A DNA stretch of 16,431 nucleotides, from NCBI GenBank assembly GCA_017467985.1, contig JAFUJY010000234.1:1-16431 (forward strand), written 5' to 3'. A model generated the notes under the pieces. That model was not told where the DNA came from. It worked only from the letters and a program-made list of their open reading frames with translations, and made no database searches. This document shows, in pieces, positions 7,053 through 14,364 of the stretch (positions within the stretch are counted from its first letter, which is position 1; the number at the start of each line of letters is the position of its first letter). Source of the stretch: Bacillota bacterium. Lineage in GTDB: Bacteria > Bacillota > Clostridia > Lachnospirales > Bianqueaceae. The position numbers and the translations under genes are program-made.

Positions 7053-8888
7053 ATGATCGATCAGACTATGCTTCGAAATATTGCCATTATTGCCCATGTC
7101 GACCATGGCAAAACAACGCTTGTGGATGCGATGCTCAAGCAAAGCGGCGTCTTCCGTGACAACCAGCAGGTGGACGAGCGCGTGATGGACTCCAACGACA
7201 TCGAAAAAGAGCGCGGCATCACAATTCTTGCCAAAAACACTGCTCTGAATTATAAAGGTGTAAAGATTAACATTATTGACACCCCCGGACACGCGGATTT
7301 TGGCGGCGAGGTAGAACGCAGCCTGAAAATGGCAAATGGCGTTTTGCTGCTGGTAGACGCATTTGAGGGCTGTATGCCCCAGACCCGTTTTGTATTAAAG
7401 AAGGCCCTGGATCTGGGCCTGGTTCCCATCATTGTTGTAAATAAAGTGGACCGCCCCATGGCCCGTCCTGAGGAAGTTTTCAATGATGTTCTGGAGTTGC
7501 TGTTGGACTTGGGTGCTTCCGATGAACAGTTGGATTCCCCCGTGGTTTATGCCTCTGCCCGAGATGGTTGGGCATCTCTGGATCCTGATGTAAAGGGAAC
7601 CGATCTGACTCCCCTGTTTGAAACCATTCTGGAGACTATTCCCCATCCCGAAGGTGATCCTAACGGCGACCTGCAGCTGCTGGTTTCCAATATCGATTAC
7701 GATAGTTATACCGGCCGTGTGGCCATTGGTCGTATCGACCGTGGTTGTGTACACGCCAACGACGAAGCTGTGATCTGCCGTAAGGATGGTACCACCACCC
7801 GAGTACGCTTATCCAGCCTGTATGCCTTCCAGGACCTGGGACGCGTTCCCCTGGACGAGGCTTCTGTAGGTGATATCGTAGCCGTTTCCGGTATTAAGGA
7901 TATTAATATTGGTGAGACCATCTGCTGCCCCACTAATATCGAGCCCTTGCCCTTTATCGAGATTGACGAACCCGTTCTGTCCATGACTTTCCGTGTTAAC
8001 AACAGTCCCTTTGCCGGCCGTGAAGGAGATTACGTAACCTCCCGTCACCTGCACGATCGTCTTTATAAAGAACTGGAATCCAACATCAGTCTGCGTGTGG
8101 AGGATACGGATTCTCCCGATGCCTATGTGGTATCCGGTCGCGGCGAGCTGCATCTGTCCGTTCTGATTGAGAACATGCGTCGTCAGGGTTATGAGTTTGC
8201 TGTTTCTCGTCCCCAGGTTATCACTAAGACGGTGCACGGCCAACTGATGGAACCCATCGAAATGCTGACCGTAGACCTGCCGGATGAATACACTGGTGTT
8301 CTGATGGAAGGTGCGGGTATCCGTAAGGCCGAACTGCAGAACATGACTCCCGTATATGGCGGCTACAGCCGTTTGGAGTTCAAGATTCCTTCCCGTGGTC
8401 TGATTGGTTACCGCAGTCAGCTCATGACCGAAACCAAGGGTACCGCCATTATCAACCATGTTTTCTACGATTATGAGCCTTACAAGGGTGATATGCAGTC
8501 CCGCAGCCGCGGCTCCCTCATCGCTTTTGAAGATGGCGAGGCTGTAACTTATGGCCTGTATAATGCTCAGGATCGGGGCAGCCTGTTTATCGGCCCTCAG
8601 ACCAAGGTATACGAGGGTATGATCGTGGGCGAGAACTCCCGTGGCGGTGACATGGCCGTTAACGTATGTAAGAAAAAGCATGTTTCCAACATGCGTTCCT
8701 CCTCCGCGGATGAAGCTCTGCGTCTGACTCCTCCTAAGCAGATGAGTTTGGAACAGTGCCTGGAGTTCATCTCCGATGACGAGCTGTTGGAGATTACCCC
8801 TGAAAACATTCGTATGCGTAAGCTGTACCTGTCCGCTGAACAGCGCGTTAAGGTAAGAAACGCTCAGAATGCAGCAAAGAACAACTAA
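7053..8888 (+). CDS. typA: Ribosome-associated GTPase TypA/BipA
   Basis: 611 residues, normal length for TypA/BipA, a translational GTPase of the EF-G/LepA group that binds ribosomes and aids 50S assembly and stress growth. All G motifs are present: G1 AHVDHGKT (14-21), switch I RGITI (54-58), G3 DTPGH (76-80), G4 NKVD (130-133) and G5 YASARDGW. EF-Tu-like domain II, an EF-G-like domain V and the BipA-specific C-terminal domain follow. The start was set at ATG 7053, where the family N-terminus begins (MIDQTMLRNIAII); AAGGAG lies 12 bases upstream, slightly far. The frame is open for a further 20 codons upstream with no ribosome binding site. Codons favour GTT, GGT and CGT, typical of high expression. 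Monocistronic, between its own promoter and terminator. Confidence 0.97.
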   Translation: MIDQTMLRNIAIIAHVDHGKTTLVDAMLKQSGVFRDNQQVDERVMDSNDIEKERGITILAKNTALNYKGVKINIIDTPGHADFGGEVERSLKMANGVLLLVDAFEGCMPQTRFVLKKALDLGLVPIIVVNKVDRPMARPEEVFNDVLELLLDLGASDEQLDSPVVYASARDGWASLDPDVKGTDLTPLFETILETIPHPEGDPNGDLQLLVSNIDYDSYTGRVAIGRIDRGCVHANDEAVICRKDGTTTRVRLSSLYAFQDLGRVPLDEASVGDIVAVSGIKDINIGETICCPTNIEPLPFIEIDEPVLSMTFRVNNSPFAGREGDYVTSRHLHDRLYKELESNISLRVEDTDSPDAYVVSGRGELHLSVLIENMRRQGYEFAVSRPQVITKTVHGQLMEPIEMLTVDLPDEYTGVLMEGAGIRKAELQNMTPVYGGYSRLEFKIPSRGLIGYRSQLMTETKGTAIINHVFYDYEPYKGDMQSRSRGSLIAFEDGEAVTYGLYNAQDRGSLFIGPQTKVYEGMIVGENSRGGDMAVNVCKKKHVSNMRSSSADEALRLTPPKQMSLEQCLEFISDDELLEITPENIRMRKLYLSAEQRVKVRNAQNAAKNN

Positions 8889-8893
8889 TATAT

Positions 8894-8925
8894 AAGGCCG
8901 GCAGTTTCTGCCGGCCTTGTTTTTT
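8894..8925 (+). terminator. Strong intrinsic terminator after typA
   Basis: AAGGCCGGCAG (8894-8904) and CTGCCGGCCTT (8908-8918) form a perfect 11-bp stem with a TTT loop, followed by GTTTTTT. It begins 5 bases after the typA stop codon and insulates the riboswitch-controlled ATPase unit downstream. Confidence 0.95.
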
Positions 8926-8960
8926 CACATATATTTTACATAAAATCGGTAAATCATTCC

Positions 8961-8989
8961 TTGACTTTTCGGTTTAAGTTCATTATAAT
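8961..8989 (+). promoter_or_regulatory. Near-consensus sigma-A promoter of the ATPase gene
   Basis: TTGACT (8961-8966), exactly 17 bases, then TATAAT (8984-8989): one mismatch in twelve. Transcription should start about 8996, right at the 5' edge of the riboswitch, leaving a leader of about 157 bases. Such a strong promoter suits a gene whose real control is transcription termination in the leader. Confidence 0.9.
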
Positions 8990-8997
8990 TAGAAATA

Positions 8998-9090
8998 ATA
9001 AGGGAGTAATCAGCGTTTATTCATACATAAACGCAGCGTGCCAACACTCGGAGTTTTTCTCCTGGTTAGCTTTAAATGATGAGACTTATC
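8998..9090 (+). promoter_or_regulatory. yybP-ykoY (Mn2+-sensing) riboswitch aptamer
   Basis: Recognised from its conserved layout. P1 is AUAAG (8998-9002) paired with CUUAU (9085-9089). The P1-proximal loop carries the family's GGGAGUA (9002-9008), and the opposite conserved loop is AUGAUGAGAC (9076-9085). Between them is a hairpin of GCGTTTAT/ATAAACGC (9013-9020 with 9027-9034), then GGAG-TTTTT-CTCC inside an imperfect GCCAAC/GTTAGC helix. Known members bind Mn2+ (with Mg2+) by docking the two conserved loops and often sit before metal efflux proteins and P-type ATPases. Here the aptamer is directly upstream of one. P1's 3' strand is shared with the terminator that follows. Confidence 0.9.
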
Positions 9091-9118
9091 TACAATCACG
9101 GTGGGTAAGTCTTTTTTT
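9083..9118 (+). terminator. Riboswitch-controlled terminator (expression platform)
   Basis: GACTTATCTAC (9083-9093) pairs over all 11 positions, allowing G-U, with GTGGGTAAGTC (9101-9111). The loop is 7 bases and TTTTTTT (9112-9118) follows. The 5' arm includes the 3' strand of aptamer P1 and part of the conserved GAGAC loop, so folded aptamer and terminator exclude each other. Metal binding should stabilise P1 and allow read-through: an ON switch, as in other transcriptional yybP-ykoY elements. Confidence 0.88.
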
Positions 9119-9152
9119 ATTCTCCCACCCCACTCTAAAGGAGGATTTTTGT

Positions 9153-11810
9153 ATGAAGGAGTATCTTAGTTCTAAGGAACAAGTCCTGCAGGAACTGAAC
9201 GTAACCGATAATGGTCTCAGTTCCCAGGAAGCAGCGTCCCGTTTGGAGCGCTATGGTCACAACAAGCTGGCAGAAGGCAAGCACACCACTTTGCTGCAGC
9301 GTTTTCTGGCGCAGTTGGCTGACCCCATGATCATCATTCTGATCGTTGCCGCTGTGATTTCCGGTTTTACCTCGGTATATTCCGGCGAATCTCTGGCAGA
9401 CGTGATCATCATCATGATCGTTGTTATCATCAACGCTGTGTTGGGTGTTGTACAGGAAAGCAAGGCAGAAGCCGCCATTGCCGCCCTGCAGGAAATTGCA
9501 GCCGCCACATCCAAGGTTATCCGTGATGGACATCAGATGACCATCCGCCGCGAAGAACTGGTTCCCGGTGATATTATTGTACTTGAGGCTGGCGATGCAG
9601 TTCCTGCTGATGCACGTATTATCGAATGTGCCAGCATGAAGATTGAAGAAGCTGCTCTGACCGGTGAATCTGTTCCCGTTACTAAAGAAGAAAAGGTTCT
9701 GACCGCAGAGGAAGGCAAGGATGTTCCCCTGGGCGACCGTAAAAACATGGTTTACATGGGCAGCACTGTTGTATATGGCCGTGGTCGTGCCGTTGTAACC
9801 GCCACCGGTATGCAGACCGAAATGGGTAAAATTGCTGATGCACTGGCCCAAGCCGAAGATGAATCCACTCCTCTGCAGCGCAAGCTGGGGCAGCTGAGTA
9901 AGATCTTGAGTTTCCTGGTTATCGGTATTTGTATCATCATCTTTGCTGTTAACCTGATCCGTCACTGGGGTAATCTGAATGGCGAAGTTCTGCTGGATAC
10001 CTTCATGGTTGCTGTAAGCTTGGCTGTTGCCGCCATTCCTGAAGGTCTGGCCACCGTTGTTACCATCGTTCTTTCCATCGGTGTAACCAACATGTCCCGC
10101 CGCAGCGCGGTGATCCGTAAGCTGACCGCTGTTGAGACTCTGGGCTGTACTCAGATTATCTGCTCCGATAAAACCGGTACTTTGACCCAGAACAAGATGA
10201 CCGTTGTGGAATATCGCAGTGATGATGAAAAGCTGCTGGCCACCGCTATGGCTCTGGACAGTGATGCTGAGCTGGATGAAAACAACCAGGCTGTGGGCGA
10301 GCCCACTGAATGCGCTCTGGTCAATTACGCTTATACCCTGGGCCTGTCCAAGAATGATCTGAAGGCTGCTGCACCCCGTGTAGGCGAGGCTCCCTTCGAT
10401 TCCATGCGTAAGATGATGTCCACCGTACATCAGTATGCTGATGGTTCCATCGTTCAGTACACCAAGGGTGCACCTGACGAAGTGCTGAAGCGCTGTACCT
10501 ACGCTCTGGTCAATGGGGATCGTGTTCCCATGACTGATGCAATCCGTAACAACATTCTGGCTCAGAATAAGGAAATGGCTGACAAGGCCCTGCGTGTTCT
10601 GTGTGCTGCATGCCGCGCCTGGGATGAAGTGCCCGCAAGCTTTGAGGCTGAATATCTGGAACAAGATCTGTGCTATATCGGTTTGACCGGTATGATCGAC
10701 CCCGTTCGTCCTGAAGTTCTGCCCGCCATTCAGGAATGTCGTGGCGCAGGTATCCGTCCCATTATGATTACCGGTGACCATCGTGACACCGCTATTGCCA
10801 TCGCAATGCAGCTGGGTATCATCGACAGCCCTGAACAGGCCATCACCGGTGCACAGCTGGATGAAATCAGTGATGAGGACCTGCCGAAGGAAATCGAAAA
10901 GTACTCCGTATACGCCCGTGTACAGCCTGAGCATAAGGTACGTATCGTTAAAGCCTGGAAGGCCAAGGATAAGATCACCGCGATGACCGGTGACGGCGTA
11001 AACGATGCACCCTCCATCAAGAATGCAGACATCGGCGTTGGTATGGGTATTACCGGTACCGATGTAACCAAGAATGTAGCCGATATGGTTCTGGCTGACG
11101 ATAACTTCGCCACCATCGTATCTGCCGTTGGTGAGGGCCGCCGTATCTACGACAACATTCGTAAGGCCATCCAATTCCTGCTGGCCTCCAACCTGTCTGA
11201 GGTTCTGGCAATCTTTGCTGCTACTCTGCTGGGCTTCACCATTCTGCAGCCCGCTCATCTGCTGTGGATCAACCTGATCACCGACTGTTTCCCGGCACTG
11301 GCTCTGGGTATGGAAAAGAGCGAGTCCGATATTATGAAGCGTGCTCCCCGTAACTCCCGTGACGGTATCTTCGCCGGCGGTATGGGCTTCAACATTGCCT
11401 TCCAGGGTATCGTAGTAACCTTGATCGTGCTGGCCGCTTACTTCATCGGCCACTACATCGAATCCGGTGTTTGGGAATTTGTTGACAGTGCCGACGGTAC
11501 CACCATGGCCTTCCTGACCCTGTCCATGACCGAGATCTTCCACTCCTTCAATATGCGCTCTCTGCACAAGTCCATTTTCTCCATGCACAAGAGCCATAAC
11601 AAGTTCCTGTGGGGTGCCATGATCCTGTCCTGGGTACTGACCACCGCAGTTATCTATGTGCCTTTCCTGTCTAACGCCTTCGGATTTGCTCATATCTCCT
11701 TTATGGAGTATCTGATCTCCATGGCTCTTGCCTTTGCAATCGTTCCGATTGTTGAAATTCAGAAGCTGTTCCAGCGTAAGAAAATGAAAGAAATCGGCGA
11801 AATCGCATAA
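9153..11810 (+). CDS. P2-type cation-transporting ATPase (Ca2+/Mn2+ type), under riboswitch control
   Basis: 885 residues with the full P-type layout: N-terminal cation ATPase domain, actuator TGES (170-173), M4 IPEGLA (295-300), phosphorylation loop with D339 in SDKTGTLT, and hinge TGDGVND (612-618). Cation-site residues of the Ca2+ ATPase group are all visible: E297 (M4), N680 and E683 (M5), N707, T710 and D711 (M6) and E794 (M8). About ten membrane segments can be placed. The pump should expel divalent cations; the Mn2+ riboswitch points to Mn2+ export, the residues equally to Ca2+. The start is ATG 9153 with AAAGGAGG 8 bases upstream. The frame is open further upstream, but that part is the riboswitch leader. 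Codon use resembles typA, suggesting high expression. A terminator follows 15 bases after the stop. Confidence 0.95.
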   Translation: MKEYLSSKEQVLQELNVTDNGLSSQEAASRLERYGHNKLAEGKHTTLLQRFLAQLADPMIIILIVAAVISGFTSVYSGESLADVIIIMIVVIINAVLGVVQESKAEAAIAALQEIAAATSKVIRDGHQMTIRREELVPGDIIVLEAGDAVPADARIIECASMKIEEAALTGESVPVTKEEKVLTAEEGKDVPLGDRKNMVYMGSTVVYGRGRAVVTATGMQTEMGKIADALAQAEDESTPLQRKLGQLSKILSFLVIGICIIIFAVNLIRHWGNLNGEVLLDTFMVAVSLAVAAIPEGLATVVTIVLSIGVTNMSRRSAVIRKLTAVETLGCTQIICSDKTGTLTQNKMTVVEYRSDDEKLLATAMALDSDAELDENNQAVGEPTECALVNYAYTLGLSKNDLKAAAPRVGEAPFDSMRKMMSTVHQYADGSIVQYTKGAPDEVLKRCTYALVNGDRVPMTDAIRNNILAQNKEMADKALRVLCAACRAWDEVPASFEAEYLEQDLCYIGLTGMIDPVRPEVLPAIQECRGAGIRPIMITGDHRDTAIAIAMQLGIIDSPEQAITGAQLDEISDEDLPKEIEKYSVYARVQPEHKVRIVKAWKAKDKITAMTGDGVNDAPSIKNADIGVGMGITGTDVTKNVADMVLADDNFATIVSAVGEGRRIYDNIRKAIQFLLASNLSEVLAIFAATLLGFTILQPAHLLWINLITDCFPALALGMEKSESDIMKRAPRNSRDGIFAGGMGFNIAFQGIVVTLIVLAAYFIGHYIESGVWEFVDSADGTTMAFLTLSMTEIFHSFNMRSLHKSIFSMHKSHNKFLWGAMILSWVLTTAVIYVPFLSNAFGFAHISFMEYLISMALAFAIVPIVEIQKLFQRKKMKEIGEIA

Positions 11811-11825
11811 GCACTTTCGTAAAAG

Positions 11826-11860
11826 AGAGGGCTGTCTCAGTTGAGATAGCCCTCTTTTTT
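11826..11860 (+). terminator. Intrinsic terminator after the ATPase gene
   Basis: AGAGGGCT (11826-11833) and AGCCCTCT (11848-11855) pair, with a further TCTCA/TGAGA inside, giving a long stem with a tight loop and a run of six T (11855-11860). The stretch from here to the repeats at 11889 shows no gene. Confidence 0.92.
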
Positions 11861-11888
11861 ATCGCCGTTATTTGGCATACGCTTTTTG

Positions 11889-11946
11889 CCAGGAATCAAT
11901 TGAAAGCTGGAACCTGGTACCAGGAATCAGTTAAATGCTGGAACCT
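11889..11946. repeat. Two 27-base direct repeats, spaced 31 bases, around a perfect palindrome
   Basis: Copy 1 is 11889-11915 and copy 2 is 11920-11946, with three mismatches. Both begin CCAGGAATCA and end GCTGGAACCT. The junction forms the perfect 12-base palindrome CCTGGTACCAGG (11913-11924). Copy 2 ends on the last base of the stop codon of the small minus-strand gene. Function unknown; an interspersed intergenic repeat or a weak terminator-like structure are possible. Confidence 0.75.
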
Positions 11947-12212
11947 CATGTTTCCTCCTCCAGCCAGCCTTCCAGCACATCTCTGCACAAAATAATGGGA
12001 TCTTCCCAGCTGCCTGCATTCTTCACAAGTCCACAGCCCTTCATCAAACGCAGCCGATGTACAACCTCCGCCTCAGAAGCTCCCACTTCCAGAATAAATT
12101 CATCGTCGCAGCTCCTGTCCCGGAGGGATAAAAGCTTAATGATCCGCAGATTTATAACATCTGCTGACGATACTTGTCTCTTAGCCCAAGCGATACGCTC
12201 TTCAACAGTCAT
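11946..12212 (-). CDS. Small winged-helix-like protein of unknown function
   Basis: 88 residues; I do not recognise a specific family. The predicted pattern is helix (about 18-30, DVINLRIIKLLSL), helix (35-43), helix (47-60, EAEVVHRLRLMKG), then GLVKN and a short beta-wing-like stretch before an acidic tail ending WLEEET. That order, and a helix leading into GLV, resembles ArsR/MarR-type winged helices, but no DNA-binding residues can be proved. It overlaps the nucleotidyltransferase-like gene by 11 bases, so the two are translationally coupled; the nearest purine runs are GAGG and AGGG inside the upstream gene. The pairing suggests a dedicated partner or regulator. Its stop abuts the direct repeats. 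Confidence 0.7.
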   Translation of the reverse strand: MTVEERIAWAKRQVSSADVINLRIIKLLSLRDRSCDDEFILEVGASEAEVVHRLRLMKGCGLVKNAGSWEDPIILCRDVLEGWLEEET

Positions 12213-13194
12213 AAGCCCTGATCACCTCTTCCATTGTCTTATATCGATTGATTTGACCGCCCGCCTCCAGGATACGCGCTACATAACATTGTTCCACCAG
12301 TTTGGCCCGTTCCTTAATGGAAGCCAGATCTTCATAACAATAAGCCCCGATAATATCCAGATCCTCCGGCAATTCTCCCTGCAAGGATACGGCGGCATGG
12401 TATACCACTACCGGATCGTCATTTGCATAGATCTTATTAAATGTAGAACTGATCTCTTCATACAATGGTCCAAGTTCTTGATAGTTCCATACTTGTGTGG
12501 GCTGTGCCTTATACTCTCCCAGTTCCGCTTCCACACCAATATAGTCTGCCACCACCCGCAGCATCCGGCTACAGTGTTCAATACACTCCTCGTCTGTTTT
12601 AGACCGAATGACCGCCAGATATTCTTCCGGGATTTCACTGGGAATTCCCGGCAATGCCAGCAAATCCTCATATTGCTTTTTCATCCCCCGGTGGTAATAT
12701 GTATGGTTATAAATGGCCACAGCATCAGCCAATGTACAGATTATATAACCGGCAGCTACCCACACATTCCCCGCCAGCATAGCAGCTGCTTCTGACACCT
12801 TTTCAGCGGCAATTTGCCGGGAATAGGCTTCATCCTGCAGATTCTTACCCATTCGTTCCTGCAGGCCTCTAAACCGCTCTAAATCCTCCTGAGAGGCCGC
12901 ATACAGCACCTTTACATCCCCCACGCAGGGCAGCAGTACCTGTTTCAAATTCGCAATCTTCGTCACCCGTTCCCAGCTCACGGGGAAAATGTCATATCCT
13001 ATACCATCCAGAATCAATGTGGTGGCAAATTCATATCCTCGCTGGGTCTTAGGGATAAAATAACAGTCCACATCGGACTTTGGCCCGGCTGTTCCATTAA
13101 TATAGGAGCCATAGGTTAAAATCAGGCTAATGTCCTGGGCATACCCTTTCTTGGCCCGATTTACAATCCACTCCACAATTCGATCATTGTTCAT
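12202..13194 (-). CDS. Nucleotidyltransferase-fold protein with a helical C-terminal domain
   Basis: 330 residues. The N-terminus has the polymerase-beta superfamily signature: helix, then LTYGSYINGTAGPKSDVDCYF with G29-S30, D41 and D43. A third acidic residue, D68, lies in GYDIFPV. All three metal-binding carboxylates are therefore present and the fold looks active. The rest, about 95-330, is mainly helical, as in antibiotic or protein nucleotidyltransferases and MNT/HEPN proteins. The target (drug, tRNA, protein or sugar) cannot be told. The start was set at ATG 13194, with AGAGGAG 6 bases upstream; a TTG six codons earlier lacks a site. It overlaps the small winged-helix-like gene by 11 bases. 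It follows the GH105 terminator with only 16 bases between, so it depends on read-through or on a promoter inside the GH105 gene. Confidence 0.85.
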   Translation of the reverse strand: MNNDRIVEWIVNRAKKGYAQDISLILTYGSYINGTAGPKSDVDCYFIPKTQRGYEFATTLILDGIGYDIFPVSWERVTKIANLKQVLLPCVGDVKVLYAASQEDLERFRGLQERMGKNLQDEAYSRQIAAEKVSEAAAMLAGNVWVAAGYIICTLADAVAIYNHTYYHRGMKKQYEDLLALPGIPSEIPEEYLAVIRSKTDEECIEHCSRMLRVVADYIGVEAELGEYKAQPTQVWNYQELGPLYEEISSTFNKIYANDDPVVVYHAAVSLQGELPEDLDIIGAYCYEDLASIKERAKLVEQCYVARILEAGGQINRYKTMEEVIRAYDC

Positions 13195-13210
13195 TTTAAC
13201 TCCTCTAATC

Positions 13211-13234
13211 AAAAAGGGGCCCCTCAGGGCCCCT
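13211..13234 (-). terminator. GC-rich intrinsic terminator after the GH105 pair
   Basis: On the minus strand AGGGGCCC and GGGCCCCT form a perfect 8-bp stem with a 4-base loop (13234-13215), followed by TTTTT (13215-13211). It lies 8 bases beyond the stop of the downstream GH105 gene and directly before the ribosome binding site of the nucleotidyltransferase-like gene. Confidence 0.92.
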
Positions 13235-13242
13235 GAATTTAT

Positions 13243-14346
13243 TTACTCACCCAGTGCCGCTGCCATGTCAGTACACAGGATCAAGAATGCTCCCATGCCG
13301 TGCAGGTCATTTTCACTGGTGGGACGGGCGCAGTAGTGAGCATAGTCACCAACGCCGGTTCCGATACAAATATTGTCAACAATAATACCGTTCTCGTTAA
13401 AGCGCAGACGGTTGATAATGCCCTGGTAAGCCTTAATGGCCACATCCATGTACTTCTCTTCCATCAGGCCCATCTTGATAGCCCGGGCAATTGCAGCTGC
13501 ATACAGACAGGTACAGGAGGACTCTACCCAGTTGCCTTCCTGACCGCCCTTGTTCACTACCTGATACCACAGACCCGTCTCTTCGTCCTGATAAGGAACC
13601 AGAGCCTTTAACAGATCCACAGTCATCTCAATAATGGCAGCACGATCCTTATGATCCTCCGGCAGATATGCCAGCTCGTCCAGCATAGCAATCGGAACCC
13701 AACCAATGGAACGGCCCCAGAACTCGGGGGACTTACCGGTCACAGGATCGGACCAGGGAGTCTCCTTGCTGTAATCCCAGGCATGATACCACAGGCCAGT
13801 CTTTTCATCGATGGTCTTGTCCCGCATCATCAGAGCCTGCTTGGTGCTCAAGTCAAAATACTCAGGATGATCAAACTTAGCGGCATACTCAACACTAATG
13901 GGGCCGGCCATGTACAAACCATCCAGCCACATCTGGTTGGGGTAACGACCCTTATGCCAGAAACCACCCTCAGGATTCTTGGGGAAATTGTAAATGGTGG
14001 GCAGCAAAGTATCCAGTGCAGTCTTATAGCGCTCATCACCGGTCTTTTCATACAGCTCGTACAGCAAAATACCGGGCTGAATATCATCCAGCTGAGTGGT
14101 ATCCCATTTACGAATGGAACCATCGGGCAGAATCTCATGATCGATCCATGCCTTGTAATACTCATAATACTTTTCCTCGCCGGTCAGACGCCAGGTCTTC
14201 TGTACACCGGACAGGAATACACCCTGATGATAGTGGAAACGGTCCTTGGGCGGCAGATCCTCGGCCGCAAACTTCTTCATCATAGTGTCACATGCCATTT
14301 TTGCATATTCTAAGGCGCTATGGCCGTTATGAATTGTACGATCCAT
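13243..14346 (-). CDS. GH105 unsaturated rhamnogalacturonyl hydrolase (copy 1)
   Basis: 367 residues, near the length of B. subtilis YteR, with no signal peptide, so cytoplasmic. GH105 enzymes hydrate and release the 4,5-unsaturated galacturonic acid left at the non-reducing end of rhamnogalacturonan oligosaccharides by lyases. Visible residues line up with YteR almost number for number: D88 (in QLDDIQPG), K132 in WHKG, general acid D142 in MWLDGLYMAGP, H188 in WYHAWD, and W210 and R212 in FWGRS. The gene lies 18 bases behind a paralogue that is about three-quarters or more identical by eye. It has GGGAGG 10 bases before its ATG and is followed by a strong terminator. The substrate could also be another unsaturated uronide. 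Confidence 0.93.
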   Translation of the reverse strand: MDRTIHNGHSALEYAKMACDTMMKKFAAEDLPPKDRFHYHQGVFLSGVQKTWRLTGEEKYYEYYKAWIDHEILPDGSIRKWDTTQLDDIQPGILLYELYEKTGDERYKTALDTLLPTIYNFPKNPEGGFWHKGRYPNQMWLDGLYMAGPISVEYAAKFDHPEYFDLSTKQALMMRDKTIDEKTGLWYHAWDYSKETPWSDPVTGKSPEFWGRSIGWVPIAMLDELAYLPEDHKDRAAIIEMTVDLLKALVPYQDEETGLWYQVVNKGGQEGNWVESSCTCLYAAAIARAIKMGLMEEKYMDVAIKAYQGIINRLRFNENGIIVDNICIGTGVGDYAHYCARPTSENDLHGMGAFLILCTDMAAALGE

Positions 14347-14364
14347 TATATTATGTCCTCCCTA

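Noticed and set aside
6909..7292. N-terminal extension of the GH106-like gene by 128 codons
   Set aside because: The extra stretch is antisense to the typA G-domain, has no domain and lacks a ribosome binding site, whereas the ATG at 6908 directly precedes the family's conserved start.
8961..9152. N-terminal extension of the ATPase by 64 codons
   Set aside because: This stretch is promoter, riboswitch and terminator; the ATG at 9153 has a textbook ribosome binding site and begins the cation ATPase N-terminal domain.
9135..11693. An 852-codon open frame on the minus strand across the ATPase gene
   Set aside because: It mirrors the ATPase codons, its product is a compositionally odd Gly/Asn/His/Gln-rich chain with no domain, and the plus-strand gene carries every P-type ATPase motif.
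11889..11946. The direct repeats as a CRISPR array or attachment site
   Set aside because: There are only two units with a 4-base gap, no spacers, no cas genes and no integrase or tRNA gene nearby.
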